This document shows, piece by piece, positions 1-7,491 of a DNA stretch of 16,250 bases. The notes under the pieces are model-generated. The model had not been told where the DNA came from, did no database searches, and worked only from the letters and a program-made list of their open reading frames with translations. The DNA is from CAZPWQ01 sp964590495. Lineage in GTDB: Bacteria > Bacteroidota > Rhodothermia > Balneolales > Balneolaceae. A program made the translations under genes and the position numbers. Position 1 is the stretch's first letter; each line of letters begins with the position of its first letter. Location: the NCBI GenBank assembly GCA_964590495.1, contig CAZPWQ010000080.1, positions 1-16,250 of the forward strand, given 5' to 3'.

Positions 1-528
1 TACTGGTCGGGCGAAGAATATACCGGCAGGCAGTATTATAATATCGTAACGCCGTTGGAAGAGTTGCCAATTTTTGTGAGGGCAGGTGGTGTCATTCCGC
101 AACGTAATCGTATCGATTCGCTGGGAGAACAGCCCGCCGATACGCTCACGCTCGAAATTTTTCCACATGGAAGTTCTTCCTACAGTATCTATGACGATGA
201 CGGAAAGAGTAAAGACTATGAGGATGGCAAATATGCTATCACGAAGGTAACCGCCAGCGAGAATGCCCGGCAAACAGGCATCGAAATACAGGCACCGCAG
301 GGTGAATATGAAGTGCCGGAGCGTTTCTATAAGCTGAATATTCACGCCGAAACGGCTCCCCAAACCGTAGTGGAAGACGGGAAACAGCTAAACTCATTGG
401 CTAATTACTCGGAGTATAAGAAAAACCGGCGGCAGGCGGGCTGGTATTTTGATGAAGAAGCCGGTGAATTGCATGTGAGGCTTTCCGGCAGCAGTGAAGA
501 GAATATAGCCGTAGTCATATCCAAATAA
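1..528 (+). CDS. GH31 family glycoside hydrolase, C-terminal fragment
   Basis: The reading frame is open from base 1 and encodes the last 175 residues of a protein whose catalytic domain lies upstream of the window. The beginning (YWSGEEYTGRQYY, then TPLEELPIFVRAGGVIP) is the end of the GH31 barrel and the start of its proximal beta-sandwich; the LPxFVRxGxxIP stretch is a hallmark of alpha-glucosidases and alpha-xylosidases of that family. A DUF5110-like distal beta domain follows, with the typical YDDDGKSKDYEDG pattern around residues 61-75 of the fragment. The GH31 catalytic aspartates are not in view, so substrate specificity (alpha-glucoside, xyloside or galactoside) cannot be read. The next gene starts 16 bases after the stop, so the two are probably co-transcribed. 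It is seen as partial only because of the window edge; nothing suggests a broken gene. Confidence 0.85.
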   Translation, partial: YWSGEEYTGRQYYNIVTPLEELPIFVRAGGVIPQRNRIDSLGEQPADTLTLEIFPHGSSSYSIYDDDGKSKDYEDGKYAITKVTASENARQTGIEIQAPQGEYEVPERFYKLNIHAETAPQTVVEDGKQLNSLANYSEYKKNRRQAGWYFDEEAGELHVRLSGSSEENIAVVISK

Positions 529-544
529 TCGAGGTAAACGATTC

Positions 545-1894
545 ATGAAATATCAATTATCAATAATCATCTTCATACTTACCATTTTCTGCATTTCGTG
601 TGACAGTGAAGTACAGGAACCTAATATTTTGGTGATTATCGCAGATGATGCGGGATGGAATGATGTTGGTTACAATGGTTCAGAAATTGAAACACCCAAC
701 ATCGATTATTTAGCACGGAGTGGAGTAAAGCTCAACCGCTTTTATGTCGCCCCGACCTGCTCGCCTTCCCGGGCTGCATTTCTTACCGGAATGCCGGCCA
801 GCCGGATAGGGATAGTGGCACCCATAAGCGGCAAAAGCGAAAAAACGTTACCCGATTCTCTCACTACTCTTCCGCAGGCGTTACGGGAAGCTGGCTATGA
901 AACCGCACTTATGGGGAAATGGCACTTGGGCCTCAAGCCGGAAAGCGGACCGGAAATCTATGGTTTCGATTATTCCTATGGATTTTTACACGGACAAATC
1001 GACCAGTATTCCCACGTCTACAAAAATGGAGATAAGAGCTGGCACCGTAAAGGCGATTTTATTGAAGAGGAGGGTCATGCCACAGACCTGATTACCAGGG
1101 AAACCATAAACTGGCTTACCGACAAGAGAGATCTCAATAAACGTTTTTTCCTGCAGGTTGCGTACAGTGTACCTCATTTCCCATTACAGGAAGAAGAGAA
1201 ATGGAAGGAAAGGTATTACGGAGTAATCAGTGATTCTTCGCGTCTGGATTATGCTGCGTCCATGACTCATATGGACGTCGGGATTGGCCAGATTATGGAG
1301 ACGCTGAAAAAAGAAGATCTGGAACGAAATACAGTGGTGCTCTTCATGAGTGATAACGGTGCTCAGAAGGAGTGGTACCCTGATGAACAGTATGAAGGGA
1401 AACATGGGCCCAATCCTACTCTCGGAAGTAATTTGCCCCTGCGCGGTTGGAAAACCTTAAACTACGAGGGTGGCATCAGAGTACCGGCCGTTTTTTATTG
1501 GAATAATAAACTGGATAAGGCCACGCTTGAAACACCAGTGGATATAACTGATTTGATGCCTACCTTTTTAGAGATAGCAGGTGTAGAAAAAAGACCAAAC
1601 AATGTAGAGGGAGAAAATATCTGGGATTTAATAATTGGCGAAGATGAGGTGCAAAACCGGGCAATTTATGTACGAGGCCATCTGCAGGAAAGTGTAACTA
1701 CTGAGAAGTGGAAAATTATCAGAACAAGACACCCGGATAAGGAGCCGGAGTATGAATTGTACCAGATTGATAAAGATCCTGAAGAGGGAAAAAATGTGAT
1801 CACAGAATACCCGGATATAGCTTCTGAACTAAAACAAAAACTTGAGCAGGAATTTGCAAAAGATGCGGATGAAGTAAATTTTACCCTCAGGTGA
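545..1894 (+). CDS. Lipoprotein sulfatase (arylsulfatase, S1 type)
   Basis: 449-residue sulfatase of the formylglycine-dependent alkaline-phosphatase superfamily, which hydrolyses sulfate esters, here most likely on a polysaccharide-derived oligosaccharide. The N-terminus is a hydrophobic signal ending in CISC with Cys19 as the probable lipidated residue, so the enzyme should sit on a membrane facing the periplasm or outside. Visible active-site elements are the metal-binding Asp34-Asp35, the CSPSR signature with Cys72 (to become formylglycine) and Arg76, GKWHLG at 124-129 (Lys125, His127), His211, SDNG at 269-272 (Asp270, Asn271 metal ligands) and Lys303. Length and motif order are normal for the family, and the enzyme appears intact. 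A GAGGT ribosome-binding site at 531-535 supports the ATG chosen. The S1 subfamily and the exact sulfate position cannot be told by eye. Neighbouring GH31 and GH78 genes suggest a sulfated rhamnose-containing glycan. The required sulfatase-maturing enzyme is not in the window. Confidence 0.93.
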   Translation: MKYQLSIIIFILTIFCISCDSEVQEPNILVIIADDAGWNDVGYNGSEIETPNIDYLARSGVKLNRFYVAPTCSPSRAAFLTGMPASRIGIVAPISGKSEKTLPDSLTTLPQALREAGYETALMGKWHLGLKPESGPEIYGFDYSYGFLHGQIDQYSHVYKNGDKSWHRKGDFIEEEGHATDLITRETINWLTDKRDLNKRFFLQVAYSVPHFPLQEEEKWKERYYGVISDSSRLDYAASMTHMDVGIGQIMETLKKEDLERNTVVLFMSDNGAQKEWYPDEQYEGKHGPNPTLGSNLPLRGWKTLNYEGGIRVPAVFYWNNKLDKATLETPVDITDLMPTFLEIAGVEKRPNNVEGENIWDLIIGEDEVQNRAIYVRGHLQESVTTEKWKIIRTRHPDKEPEYELYQIDKDPEEGKNVITEYPDIASELKQKLEQEFAKDADEVNFTLR

Positions 1895-2007
1895 TTTGTA
1901 AATTAAGAATTTGTGCAATTTTTTAGTTAGTCTGTTCTGTATAAATATTCCACAAGACATGTTATCGGTTCAAACAGACAGTAGACCAAACTTTAAAAAC
2001 TGTGCAT

Positions 2008-5000
2008 ATGAAGAAATCTATAAACGGATTTTCGCTGATCATACTATTATTGGCAATATGGAACTTCGGCAGTGCAGCAAATGCTGCCTCGGATATTGAA
2101 CAAGATGAGTTCTTAGTTGCCGACCTGAGGACAGAATATTTTACGAATCCCTTAGGTATTGATGATACCCATCCCCGCCTTTCCTGGAAACTCAACAGCA
2201 ATCAGAGAAATACCTTGCAAACCGCCTATCAGATCCAGGTTTCAGAAACTTCCGGTTTTGAAGAGGACGGTCTGATATGGGATACCGGAAAAGTCAGCTC
2301 GGATCAGTCTGTGCATGTCAAATACCAGGGATCTGATCTTGAATCAGGGAAACGCTACTTCTGGAGGGTGCGGGTCTGGGATAATCAGGGAAACCAAACC
2401 GAATGGAGCCAACCGGCTTACTGGGAAATGGGCCTTCTTTCCACAGAAGACTGGCAGGCAGAATGGATTGAGCCGGGTTTGGAAGAAGATACGACTAAAC
2501 CGCAGCCCAGCCCGTTGTTGCGCAGGGAATTTAATCTCAATGGTGAAATTGAATCAGCCAGGGCCTACGTAACCAGTCACGGTCTGTATGAAATCGAACT
2601 CAACGGAGAACGTGTAGGCGATCTGGTTTTTACTCCCGGTTGGACCAGCTATAACAAGCGCCTGCAGTACCAGACCTACGATGTCACGGACTTAATGAAG
2701 AGCGGGGAAAATGCTATCGGGATTATGCTCGGTGACGGCTGGTACCGCGGATACCTGGGTTGGGGAGATCAGAGAAATTATTATGGAAGCAGTTTGGCGT
2801 TACTGGCCAAGATCGAAGTTACCTATGCCAATGGAAATAAGGAAATAATCGGTACGGACAATAGCTGGAAAGCTACGACAGGACCGATACTTAAGTCGGA
2901 CATTTACAACGGGGAAACCTACGATGCCCGTCTTGAGAAAAAAGGCTGGACAACACACGGCTATAATGACAGCGAATGGTCTGCAGTACAGGTGGTAAAT
3001 CACAGCAAAAAAAATCTTATAGCCCCTGAAGGTCCGCCGGTGCGGAAAATCCAGGAACTGAAACCTGTTGACATACTTTATACCCCCGAAGGTGATACCG
3101 TGGTCGATATGGGCCAGAACATGGTCGGCTGGGTACGGCTTAAAGTACGGGGTGAGAAAGGTGCCGAGGTTACATTGCATCATGCAGAGGTGCTTACCAA
3201 AGAAGGAAATTTTTATACCGCCAATCTGCGTGCCGCCGATCAGAAGAACATTTATATCCTGAAAGGAGATGGAGAAGAGATATGGGAGCCCCGGTTTACT
3301 TTCCAGGGATTCCGGTATGTAAAGGTGAAGAATTATCCCGGAGAGATTACTTCTGAAGACTTTACCGGAGTTGTCATCCATTCGGATATGGCACCTACCG
3401 GACATTTTGAAACATCGAACCCGCTGGTAAACCAGCTGCAGCATAATATTGTGTGGGGACAGAAGGGCAACTTTCTGGATGTGCCCACCGATTGTCCGCA
3501 GCGCGATGAGCGCCTGGGTTGGACCGGCGATATCCAGGTGTTTGTACAGACATCCTGTTATCTTATGAACACAGCCGGATTTCTTTCCAAATGGCTGGGC
3601 GATCTGGAAGCAGATCAGACAGATGATGGTCGAATTCCATATGTAGTTCCGAATGTCTTGGGTGAAAATGCCTCCGGTGCCTCGGGTTGGGGCGATGCCG
3701 GTGTAGTCGTTCCCTGGGCCCTGTATCAGGCTTATGGTGATGAGAAGATACTTGAAAAACAGTACGACAGTATGAGGGCATGGGTTGAGTACATGCGCAG
3801 AAGTGCACAGGAGGACAGCACCACTTATTTATGGGATAATGATTTTACATTTGGAGACTGGTTATCTTTCAACAGTACCGCTTCTGATTATCCCGGTGCT
3901 TACACCGAGAAAGATTTGATATCTACCGCGTATTTTGCCCATTCAACCGATCTTTTGCAGCAAATTGCTGAAATTCTCGGCAAGCAGGAAGATGCCCGGC
4001 AATATGCAGAACTGCTGAATGAAATAAAGGAGACATTCCGCAAAGAATATATAACAGCCAATGGGCGTATTATGTCCAATACACAAACCGCATATCTGCT
4101 GGCATTGCAGTTCGACTTGTTCCCGGAAGATATGAAACAGAATGCTGTACGGTATTTAGTAGGTAATATTAATGAACACGGGCATTTGACCACCGGCTTT
4201 CTGGGTACTCCGCATCTGACTCCGGTACTCAGTCAATATGGATACTCAGACCGGGCTTACGAACTGCTGCTCAGAGAAGAATATCCCTCATGGCTGTATC
4301 CGGTTACCCGGGGAGCAACAACCATCTGGGAGCGCTGGGATGGAATCAAACCCGACAGCACCTTCCAGGATGAGGGAATGAATTCTTTCAACCATTACGC
4401 CTACGGGGCTATCGGGGAATGGCTGTATAAAACGGTGGCTGGTATTGAAACGGCTGAGCCGGGATATAAGCAGATTTCCATCCGTCCGACGCCCGGAGGA
4501 GGATTCAACTACGCACGTTCTATTCTTGAAACCATACACGGAAAAATTGAATCGGCCTGGGAGTATAATGGAGATGAGTTTAAAGTAACTGTAGAAATTC
4601 CGGTAAATACACAGGCAACAGTCATTTTGCCGGGCGCAGCAGAAGCTGAAGTCACAGAGAACGGAAACGGCCTTGCCGGGGTGAAGGATATTTCTGATTC
4701 TGATGTCCGGACGACCGGTAGTGATTTGGAAATGTACCTTGGTTCAGGTCGCTACACCTTTACCTACTCTTCTGAAAATCTGCCTTCCGCAGGAGAGAGC
4801 AGCGAAGAATTCATCTACTCAAATGGCATGAAGGTTGGAGAGCTGCTTGCAAATAAAAAAGCACGAAACAAATTACGAGGGCATTTGCCGGAGTTATCCA
4901 ATTCTCCCTGGCTTTCGCAGGTTATGGGATATACACTTGAGCAGGCGGCGAATTCACTGCCACACTCTCATCAGATAAATGCAGATACAATAACTAAAAT

Positions 5001-5025
5001 TAAAGAGGATCTGGAGGCTTTATAG
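2008..5025 (+). CDS. Secreted GH78 alpha-L-rhamnosidase with C-terminal tail
   Basis: 1005-residue glycoside hydrolase that releases terminal alpha-L-rhamnose. The ATG at 2008 is preferred over an in-frame GTG at 2002 because it gives a clean signal peptide (MKKSINGFSL..., cleavage near ANA-AS), so the enzyme is exported. Domain order matches GH78. An Ig-like N-terminal domain (about 35-145, PRLSWKLNS) is followed by the carbohydrate-binding Bac_rhamnosid_N module (SHGLYEIELNGERVGD, FTPGWTSYNKRLQYQTYD) and a beta-sandwich with the WEPRFTFQGFRYVKV motif. The (alpha/alpha)6 barrel then carries DCPQRDERLGWTGD, with Asp495, candidate general acid Glu501 and Asp508. IWERWDG contributes the candidate general base Glu775, and the C-terminal beta domain contains ISIRPTPGGG. 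Residues from about 933 to the end are an additional helical appendage not needed for the GH78 fold. A 113-base spacer separates it from the sulfatase. Released rhamnose would feed the catabolic genes downstream. Confidence 0.94.
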   Translation: MKKSINGFSLIILLLAIWNFGSAANAASDIEQDEFLVADLRTEYFTNPLGIDDTHPRLSWKLNSNQRNTLQTAYQIQVSETSGFEEDGLIWDTGKVSSDQSVHVKYQGSDLESGKRYFWRVRVWDNQGNQTEWSQPAYWEMGLLSTEDWQAEWIEPGLEEDTTKPQPSPLLRREFNLNGEIESARAYVTSHGLYEIELNGERVGDLVFTPGWTSYNKRLQYQTYDVTDLMKSGENAIGIMLGDGWYRGYLGWGDQRNYYGSSLALLAKIEVTYANGNKEIIGTDNSWKATTGPILKSDIYNGETYDARLEKKGWTTHGYNDSEWSAVQVVNHSKKNLIAPEGPPVRKIQELKPVDILYTPEGDTVVDMGQNMVGWVRLKVRGEKGAEVTLHHAEVLTKEGNFYTANLRAADQKNIYILKGDGEEIWEPRFTFQGFRYVKVKNYPGEITSEDFTGVVIHSDMAPTGHFETSNPLVNQLQHNIVWGQKGNFLDVPTDCPQRDERLGWTGDIQVFVQTSCYLMNTAGFLSKWLGDLEADQTDDGRIPYVVPNVLGENASGASGWGDAGVVVPWALYQAYGDEKILEKQYDSMRAWVEYMRRSAQEDSTTYLWDNDFTFGDWLSFNSTASDYPGAYTEKDLISTAYFAHSTDLLQQIAEILGKQEDARQYAELLNEIKETFRKEYITANGRIMSNTQTAYLLALQFDLFPEDMKQNAVRYLVGNINEHGHLTTGFLGTPHLTPVLSQYGYSDRAYELLLREEYPSWLYPVTRGATTIWERWDGIKPDSTFQDEGMNSFNHYAYGAIGEWLYKTVAGIETAEPGYKQISIRPTPGGGFNYARSILETIHGKIESAWEYNGDEFKVTVEIPVNTQATVILPGAAEAEVTENGNGLAGVKDISDSDVRTTGSDLEMYLGSGRYTFTYSSENLPSAGESSEEFIYSNGMKVGELLANKKARNKLRGHLPELSNSPWLSQVMGYTLEQAANSLPHSHQINADTITKIKEDLEAL
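4804..5022 (+). other. Helical C-terminal appendage of the GH78 enzyme
   Basis: The last about 73 residues (933-1005) follow the normal end of the GH78 C-terminal beta domain (RYTFTYS). They read as a separate small helical module: a GMKVGELLANKKARNKL helix, a HLPEL turn, SPWLSQVMGYTLEQAA, then ITKIKEDLEAL at the end. From memory, similar 'LLxxPxAxxxLxxHxPxL ... GxTLxQ ... IxxDLxxL' tails occur at the C-terminus of some bacterial esterases and glycosidases, with no role known to me. No sorting motif of the T9SS type (beta-rich, KxxK ending) is seen. The domain boundary is approximate. Confidence 0.55.
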
Positions 5026-5355
5026 AAAGCAGTTAGCATTTACCTGCGTCTGAGGGTAATTTCGTACGTTCTACTATTCAGTTCAAAACAAATTAATAAA
5101 GTGGGATAGTTGCTAAAACGAAGTCAACTAACTTTGATAGCAGGATTACGATATTAATAAGATATTACGTGCAACGGTTACATTGGAGTGATTTTTTTTA
5201 GTAGTTTCTGTTTTTGGATGTCTCTTAATTACCGGGGGCTATTCCATTAAAGGAATCAAAATTATTCTACATCAGAAAAAACATATAAGGCAGGGGTGTA
5301 TGCAACCTAATTTTAGCAAAAGAAAACCCATTATAGCGTTTAGCTCTTAACACAT
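5026..5355 (+). promoter_or_regulatory. Intergenic region upstream of the transporter gene
   Basis: This 330-base AT-rich spacer contains no plausible gene. It should hold the end of the rhamnosidase transcript and the promoter of the transporter gene. A TAACTTTG at 5129-5136 fits the Bacteroidota -7 box (TAnnTTTG), but no matching TTTG element is found about 19 bases upstream, so the promoter call is weak. An interrupted palindrome, TGCAAC-G-GTTACA, lies at 5170-5182. A short GCTTT/AAAGC stem overlaps the rhamnosidase stop, but no T-run follows, so it is not a convincing terminator. No Shine-Dalgarno is visible before the ATG at 5356. Confidence 0.4.
5170..5182. promoter_or_regulatory. Candidate operator-like pseudo-palindrome
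   Basis: TGCAAC-G-GTTACA is an odd-length inverted repeat with one mismatch between six-base arms. It lies about 170 bases before the transporter start and downstream of a possible -7 box. It resembles LacI-type half sites (TGnAA...TTnCA) but lacks one central base. A looser TGTTATCGGTTCAA occurs at 1960-1973 before the rhamnosidase. No regulator gene is in the window to pair it with, so this is only a lead. Confidence 0.2.
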
Positions 5356-6765
5356 ATGAAAAGAAGTTTTTTACAACGGCTGGATTCAAGGTTAGACTCC
5401 ATCGATGAATATGAACGTGAGCCGGTTCCTGAAAGTAAATTGAAGGGATGGAAAGGCTTCCTTGGAATGTATGCCGGGGAACATACTGCCGGTACCGAAT
5501 TTGTAATCGGTCCGCTGTTTGTTGCACACGGTGTTGCAGCGGGAGATTTAATCTGGGGTCTTATCATTGGAAATATTCTGGCGGTATTGAGCTGGGCCTT
5601 TTTATGTGCACCGGTAGCGATAAGAACCAAACTGACCCTGTATTGGCAGCTCAGGAAAATATGCGGTTCAAAACTCGCTCTTATATATAATATCGTCAAT
5701 GCTTTGATGTTCTGCTTCCTGGCCGGTTCTATGATAGCCGTATCGGCCACAGCGGTCGGGTTGCCTTTTGATATCCTTATGCCTGCTCTTGGAGACTGGG
5801 TGCCAACAAGTGTAGGATGGGTTGTCACGGTATTCGTAGTCGGATTTTTTATTACCATCGTAGCCATTTTAGGATATGACTATGTAGCCCGTTTCGCCAA
5901 TATTGCATTCCCATGGATGATTTTGGTTTTTATTGCAGCAGGCCTGGCTGTGCTGCCTCAGTTGGGTGTTAACTCAATTTCCGATTTCTGGACTGTCGCA
6001 CAGGAAAAAATATGGACGGGAGTTCCAGCAGAAGGACAGAGTAAATTTACATTTTGGCATGTAATGTTTTTTGCCTGGTTTGCCAACATGGCTATGCACA
6101 TCGGTATGTCGGATATGTCAATCTTGAGATACGCAAAAAAATGGCAGCATGGATTTTCTTCAGGAACGGGCATGTTCTTCGGACACTTCATCGCCTGGAT
6201 GGCCTCGGGAATTCTTACGGCCGCTGCAGCAGGCGCCATTGCGCCGGGGATTATCGCCTATAACAGTGCAGGGATTGCCGGGGCGGTTTGTGTTGTTATT
6301 GCAGGCTGGACGACAGCAAATCCCACAATCTACAGGGCGGGTCTGGCTTTTCAGGCGGTTACGCCCAACTGGAAACGATGGAAAGTAACTCTTTTTACTG
6401 GTTTGATAACCACAATTGCCGCCTGTTTCCCGGCACTTGTTATGATGCTGCTGGATTTTGTGGCTCTTTACGGGTTAATACTGATGCCCATGGGTGCTGT
6501 AATTTTTCTTGATGTCATGGTTTTTTCTAAAATGAATTTAAAAAGCAATTTTGCAGAAGCGGCCGGTTTGGATTTTAACTGGGCGGCAGGATTGACGTGG
6601 TTGATTACACTGCTGCTCTGCCTTTTTATAAATCTTTCTATCGGTGTTGAGATATTTTTCCTGGGGCTGCCGGGATGGTTTATCGCTGCTTTATTGTATG
6701 TTGGGTTAAGTTATCTCTATCAGAGAGCCTACAGGTCCGATACAGCTATTAATCTGGCCGATTAG
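5356..6765 (+). CDS. NCS1-type (purine/cytosine permease-like) transporter
   Basis: 469-residue polytopic inner-membrane protein with about 12 hydrophobic segments after a charged N-terminal stretch of about 35 residues. The opening membrane region (YAGEHTAGTEFVIGPLF, then GDLIWGLIIGNILAVLSW and LTLYWQLRKICGSKL) has the layout of the nucleobase:cation symporter-1 family (CodB-like): a Gly-rich helix 1, the glycine-rich helix 2, then a loop leading to a conserved Arg/Phe-Gly-type segment. Family members are secondary symporters, mostly for purines, pyrimidines, allantoin, hydantoins or thiamine. Here the gene lies between a rhamnosidase and rhamnose-catabolic enzymes, and no RhaT or MFS sugar porter is present. 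I therefore infer uptake of rhamnose or a rhamnose-derived compound; this is context only. The ATG at 5356 is the first start after an upstream AT-rich leader, without a clear ribosome-binding site. An alternative is a scavenging nucleobase carrier that happens to lie here. Confidence 0.78.
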   Translation: MKRSFLQRLDSRLDSIDEYEREPVPESKLKGWKGFLGMYAGEHTAGTEFVIGPLFVAHGVAAGDLIWGLIIGNILAVLSWAFLCAPVAIRTKLTLYWQLRKICGSKLALIYNIVNALMFCFLAGSMIAVSATAVGLPFDILMPALGDWVPTSVGWVVTVFVVGFFITIVAILGYDYVARFANIAFPWMILVFIAAGLAVLPQLGVNSISDFWTVAQEKIWTGVPAEGQSKFTFWHVMFFAWFANMAMHIGMSDMSILRYAKKWQHGFSSGTGMFFGHFIAWMASGILTAAAAGAIAPGIIAYNSAGIAGAVCVVIAGWTTANPTIYRAGLAFQAVTPNWKRWKVTLFTGLITTIAACFPALVMMLLDFVALYGLILMPMGAVIFLDVMVFSKMNLKSNFAEAAGLDFNWAAGLTWLITLLLCLFINLSIGVEIFFLGLPGWFIAALLYVGLSYLYQRAYRSDTAINLAD

Positions 6766-6866
6766 CGGAAGGAGATTTCCTGATGACATGTTTTAGGAAA
6801 ATATCTGTTTATCTAAAATTCTAAAATGGATACTTAATTCGAAGTTAAATTAACGGTAAAGACATT

Positions 6867-7301
6867 ATGAAATATTCACTTTTTTTCTCTGTAGCTGTTG
6901 TATTGTTGTTGAATTACACTCCGCTTCCCTCAAATTCGGAGAAAATTGTACCCAAAATGGAAAAGATAAATAATAACGACGTCACAAAAGATGATCTGTT
7001 ACGGCACGTGGTTTTAATAAAATTTAAGGAAAGCTCATCGGAAGAGGATATTTCTGAAGTCGAGGACGCTTTTTCCGAACTCCAGGACAAAATTCCTGAA
7101 ATCAAGGACTATGAATGGGGCACAAATAATAGTCCCGAAGGTCTGGATAAAGGCTTTACTCATTGTTTTCTGGTAACGTTTGAAAGTGAAGAAGATCGGT
7201 CAATTTATCTGCCCCATCCGGAACACAAAGCTTTTGTAGAAATTTTAGAACCGCATCTTGAAGATGTATTGGTAATCGATTATTGGGCTGACGAGGATTA
7301 A
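6867..7301 (+). CDS. Exported Dabb (stress-responsive A/B barrel) protein
   Basis: 144-residue protein made of an N-terminal hydrophobic export signal (about residues 1-24, no lipobox cysteine) and one Dabb domain (about 45-140). Recognisable Dabb features are LLRHVVLIKFK with His47, the helix SEVEDAFSELQDKIPEI, WGTNNSPEGLDKGFTHC at 84-100, YLPHPEHKAFV and the closing VLVIDYW strand. Dabb proteins form dimeric ferredoxin-like alpha/beta barrels; the fold is shared with the rhamnose mutarotase RhaM, but sequence function varies widely and many have none assigned. Located 101 bases after the transporter and 190 before rhaEW, it could act on periplasmic rhamnose (anomer conversion) or be a binding protein. 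That idea rests on fold and location only. The gene appears intact. Export rather than cytoplasmic location is the most unusual point for a sugar-pathway Dabb protein. Confidence 0.8.
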   Translation: MKYSLFFSVAVVLLLNYTPLPSNSEKIVPKMEKINNNDVTKDDLLRHVVLIKFKESSSEEDISEVEDAFSELQDKIPEIKDYEWGTNNSPEGLDKGFTHCFLVTFESEEDRSIYLPHPEHKAFVEILEPHLEDVLVIDYWADED

Positions 7302-7382
7302 AAGACAAAATGGGTTTGGGGTTTTTATCAGGCCGGGATTCTTTGGACTACGTCTTTGGCTCAGTTGATATTGAAAGCCAGG

Positions 7383-7402
7383 TGGAATTAAATAAAATTC
7401 CA
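7383..7402. repeat. Small AT-rich inverted repeat upstream of rhaEW
   Basis: TGGAATT and AATTCCA form perfect seven-base arms around a six-base AAATAA loop, in the 190-base spacer between the Dabb gene and rhaEW. There is no T-run after it, so it is a poor terminator. It could be an operator or an RNA hairpin. The rest of this spacer shows no other clear signal. Confidence 0.35.
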
Positions 7403-7491
7403 ATAATAAAGAATGTAATTCTGAAAAGAACGAAGACAAGATTGTTGCAATAAATGATTTATAACAAGTAAAATAATTAGATTTAAAAATA

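Noticed and set aside
1930..1979. GTCTGTT ... AACAGAC inverted repeat before the rhamnosidase
   Set aside because: Only seven bases per arm with a 36-base gap in AT-rich DNA; expected by chance at this scale.
2800..3444. Long minus-strand open frame of 214 codons inside the rhamnosidase gene
   Set aside because: It lies wholly opposite a confidently assigned GH78 coding sequence, has no recognisable domain, and its composition is explained as an antisense shadow.
5340..5867. Minus-strand open frame of 175 codons opposite the transporter gene
   Set aside because: Antisense to a clear membrane-protein gene; the predicted sequence has no family features and no ribosome-binding site.
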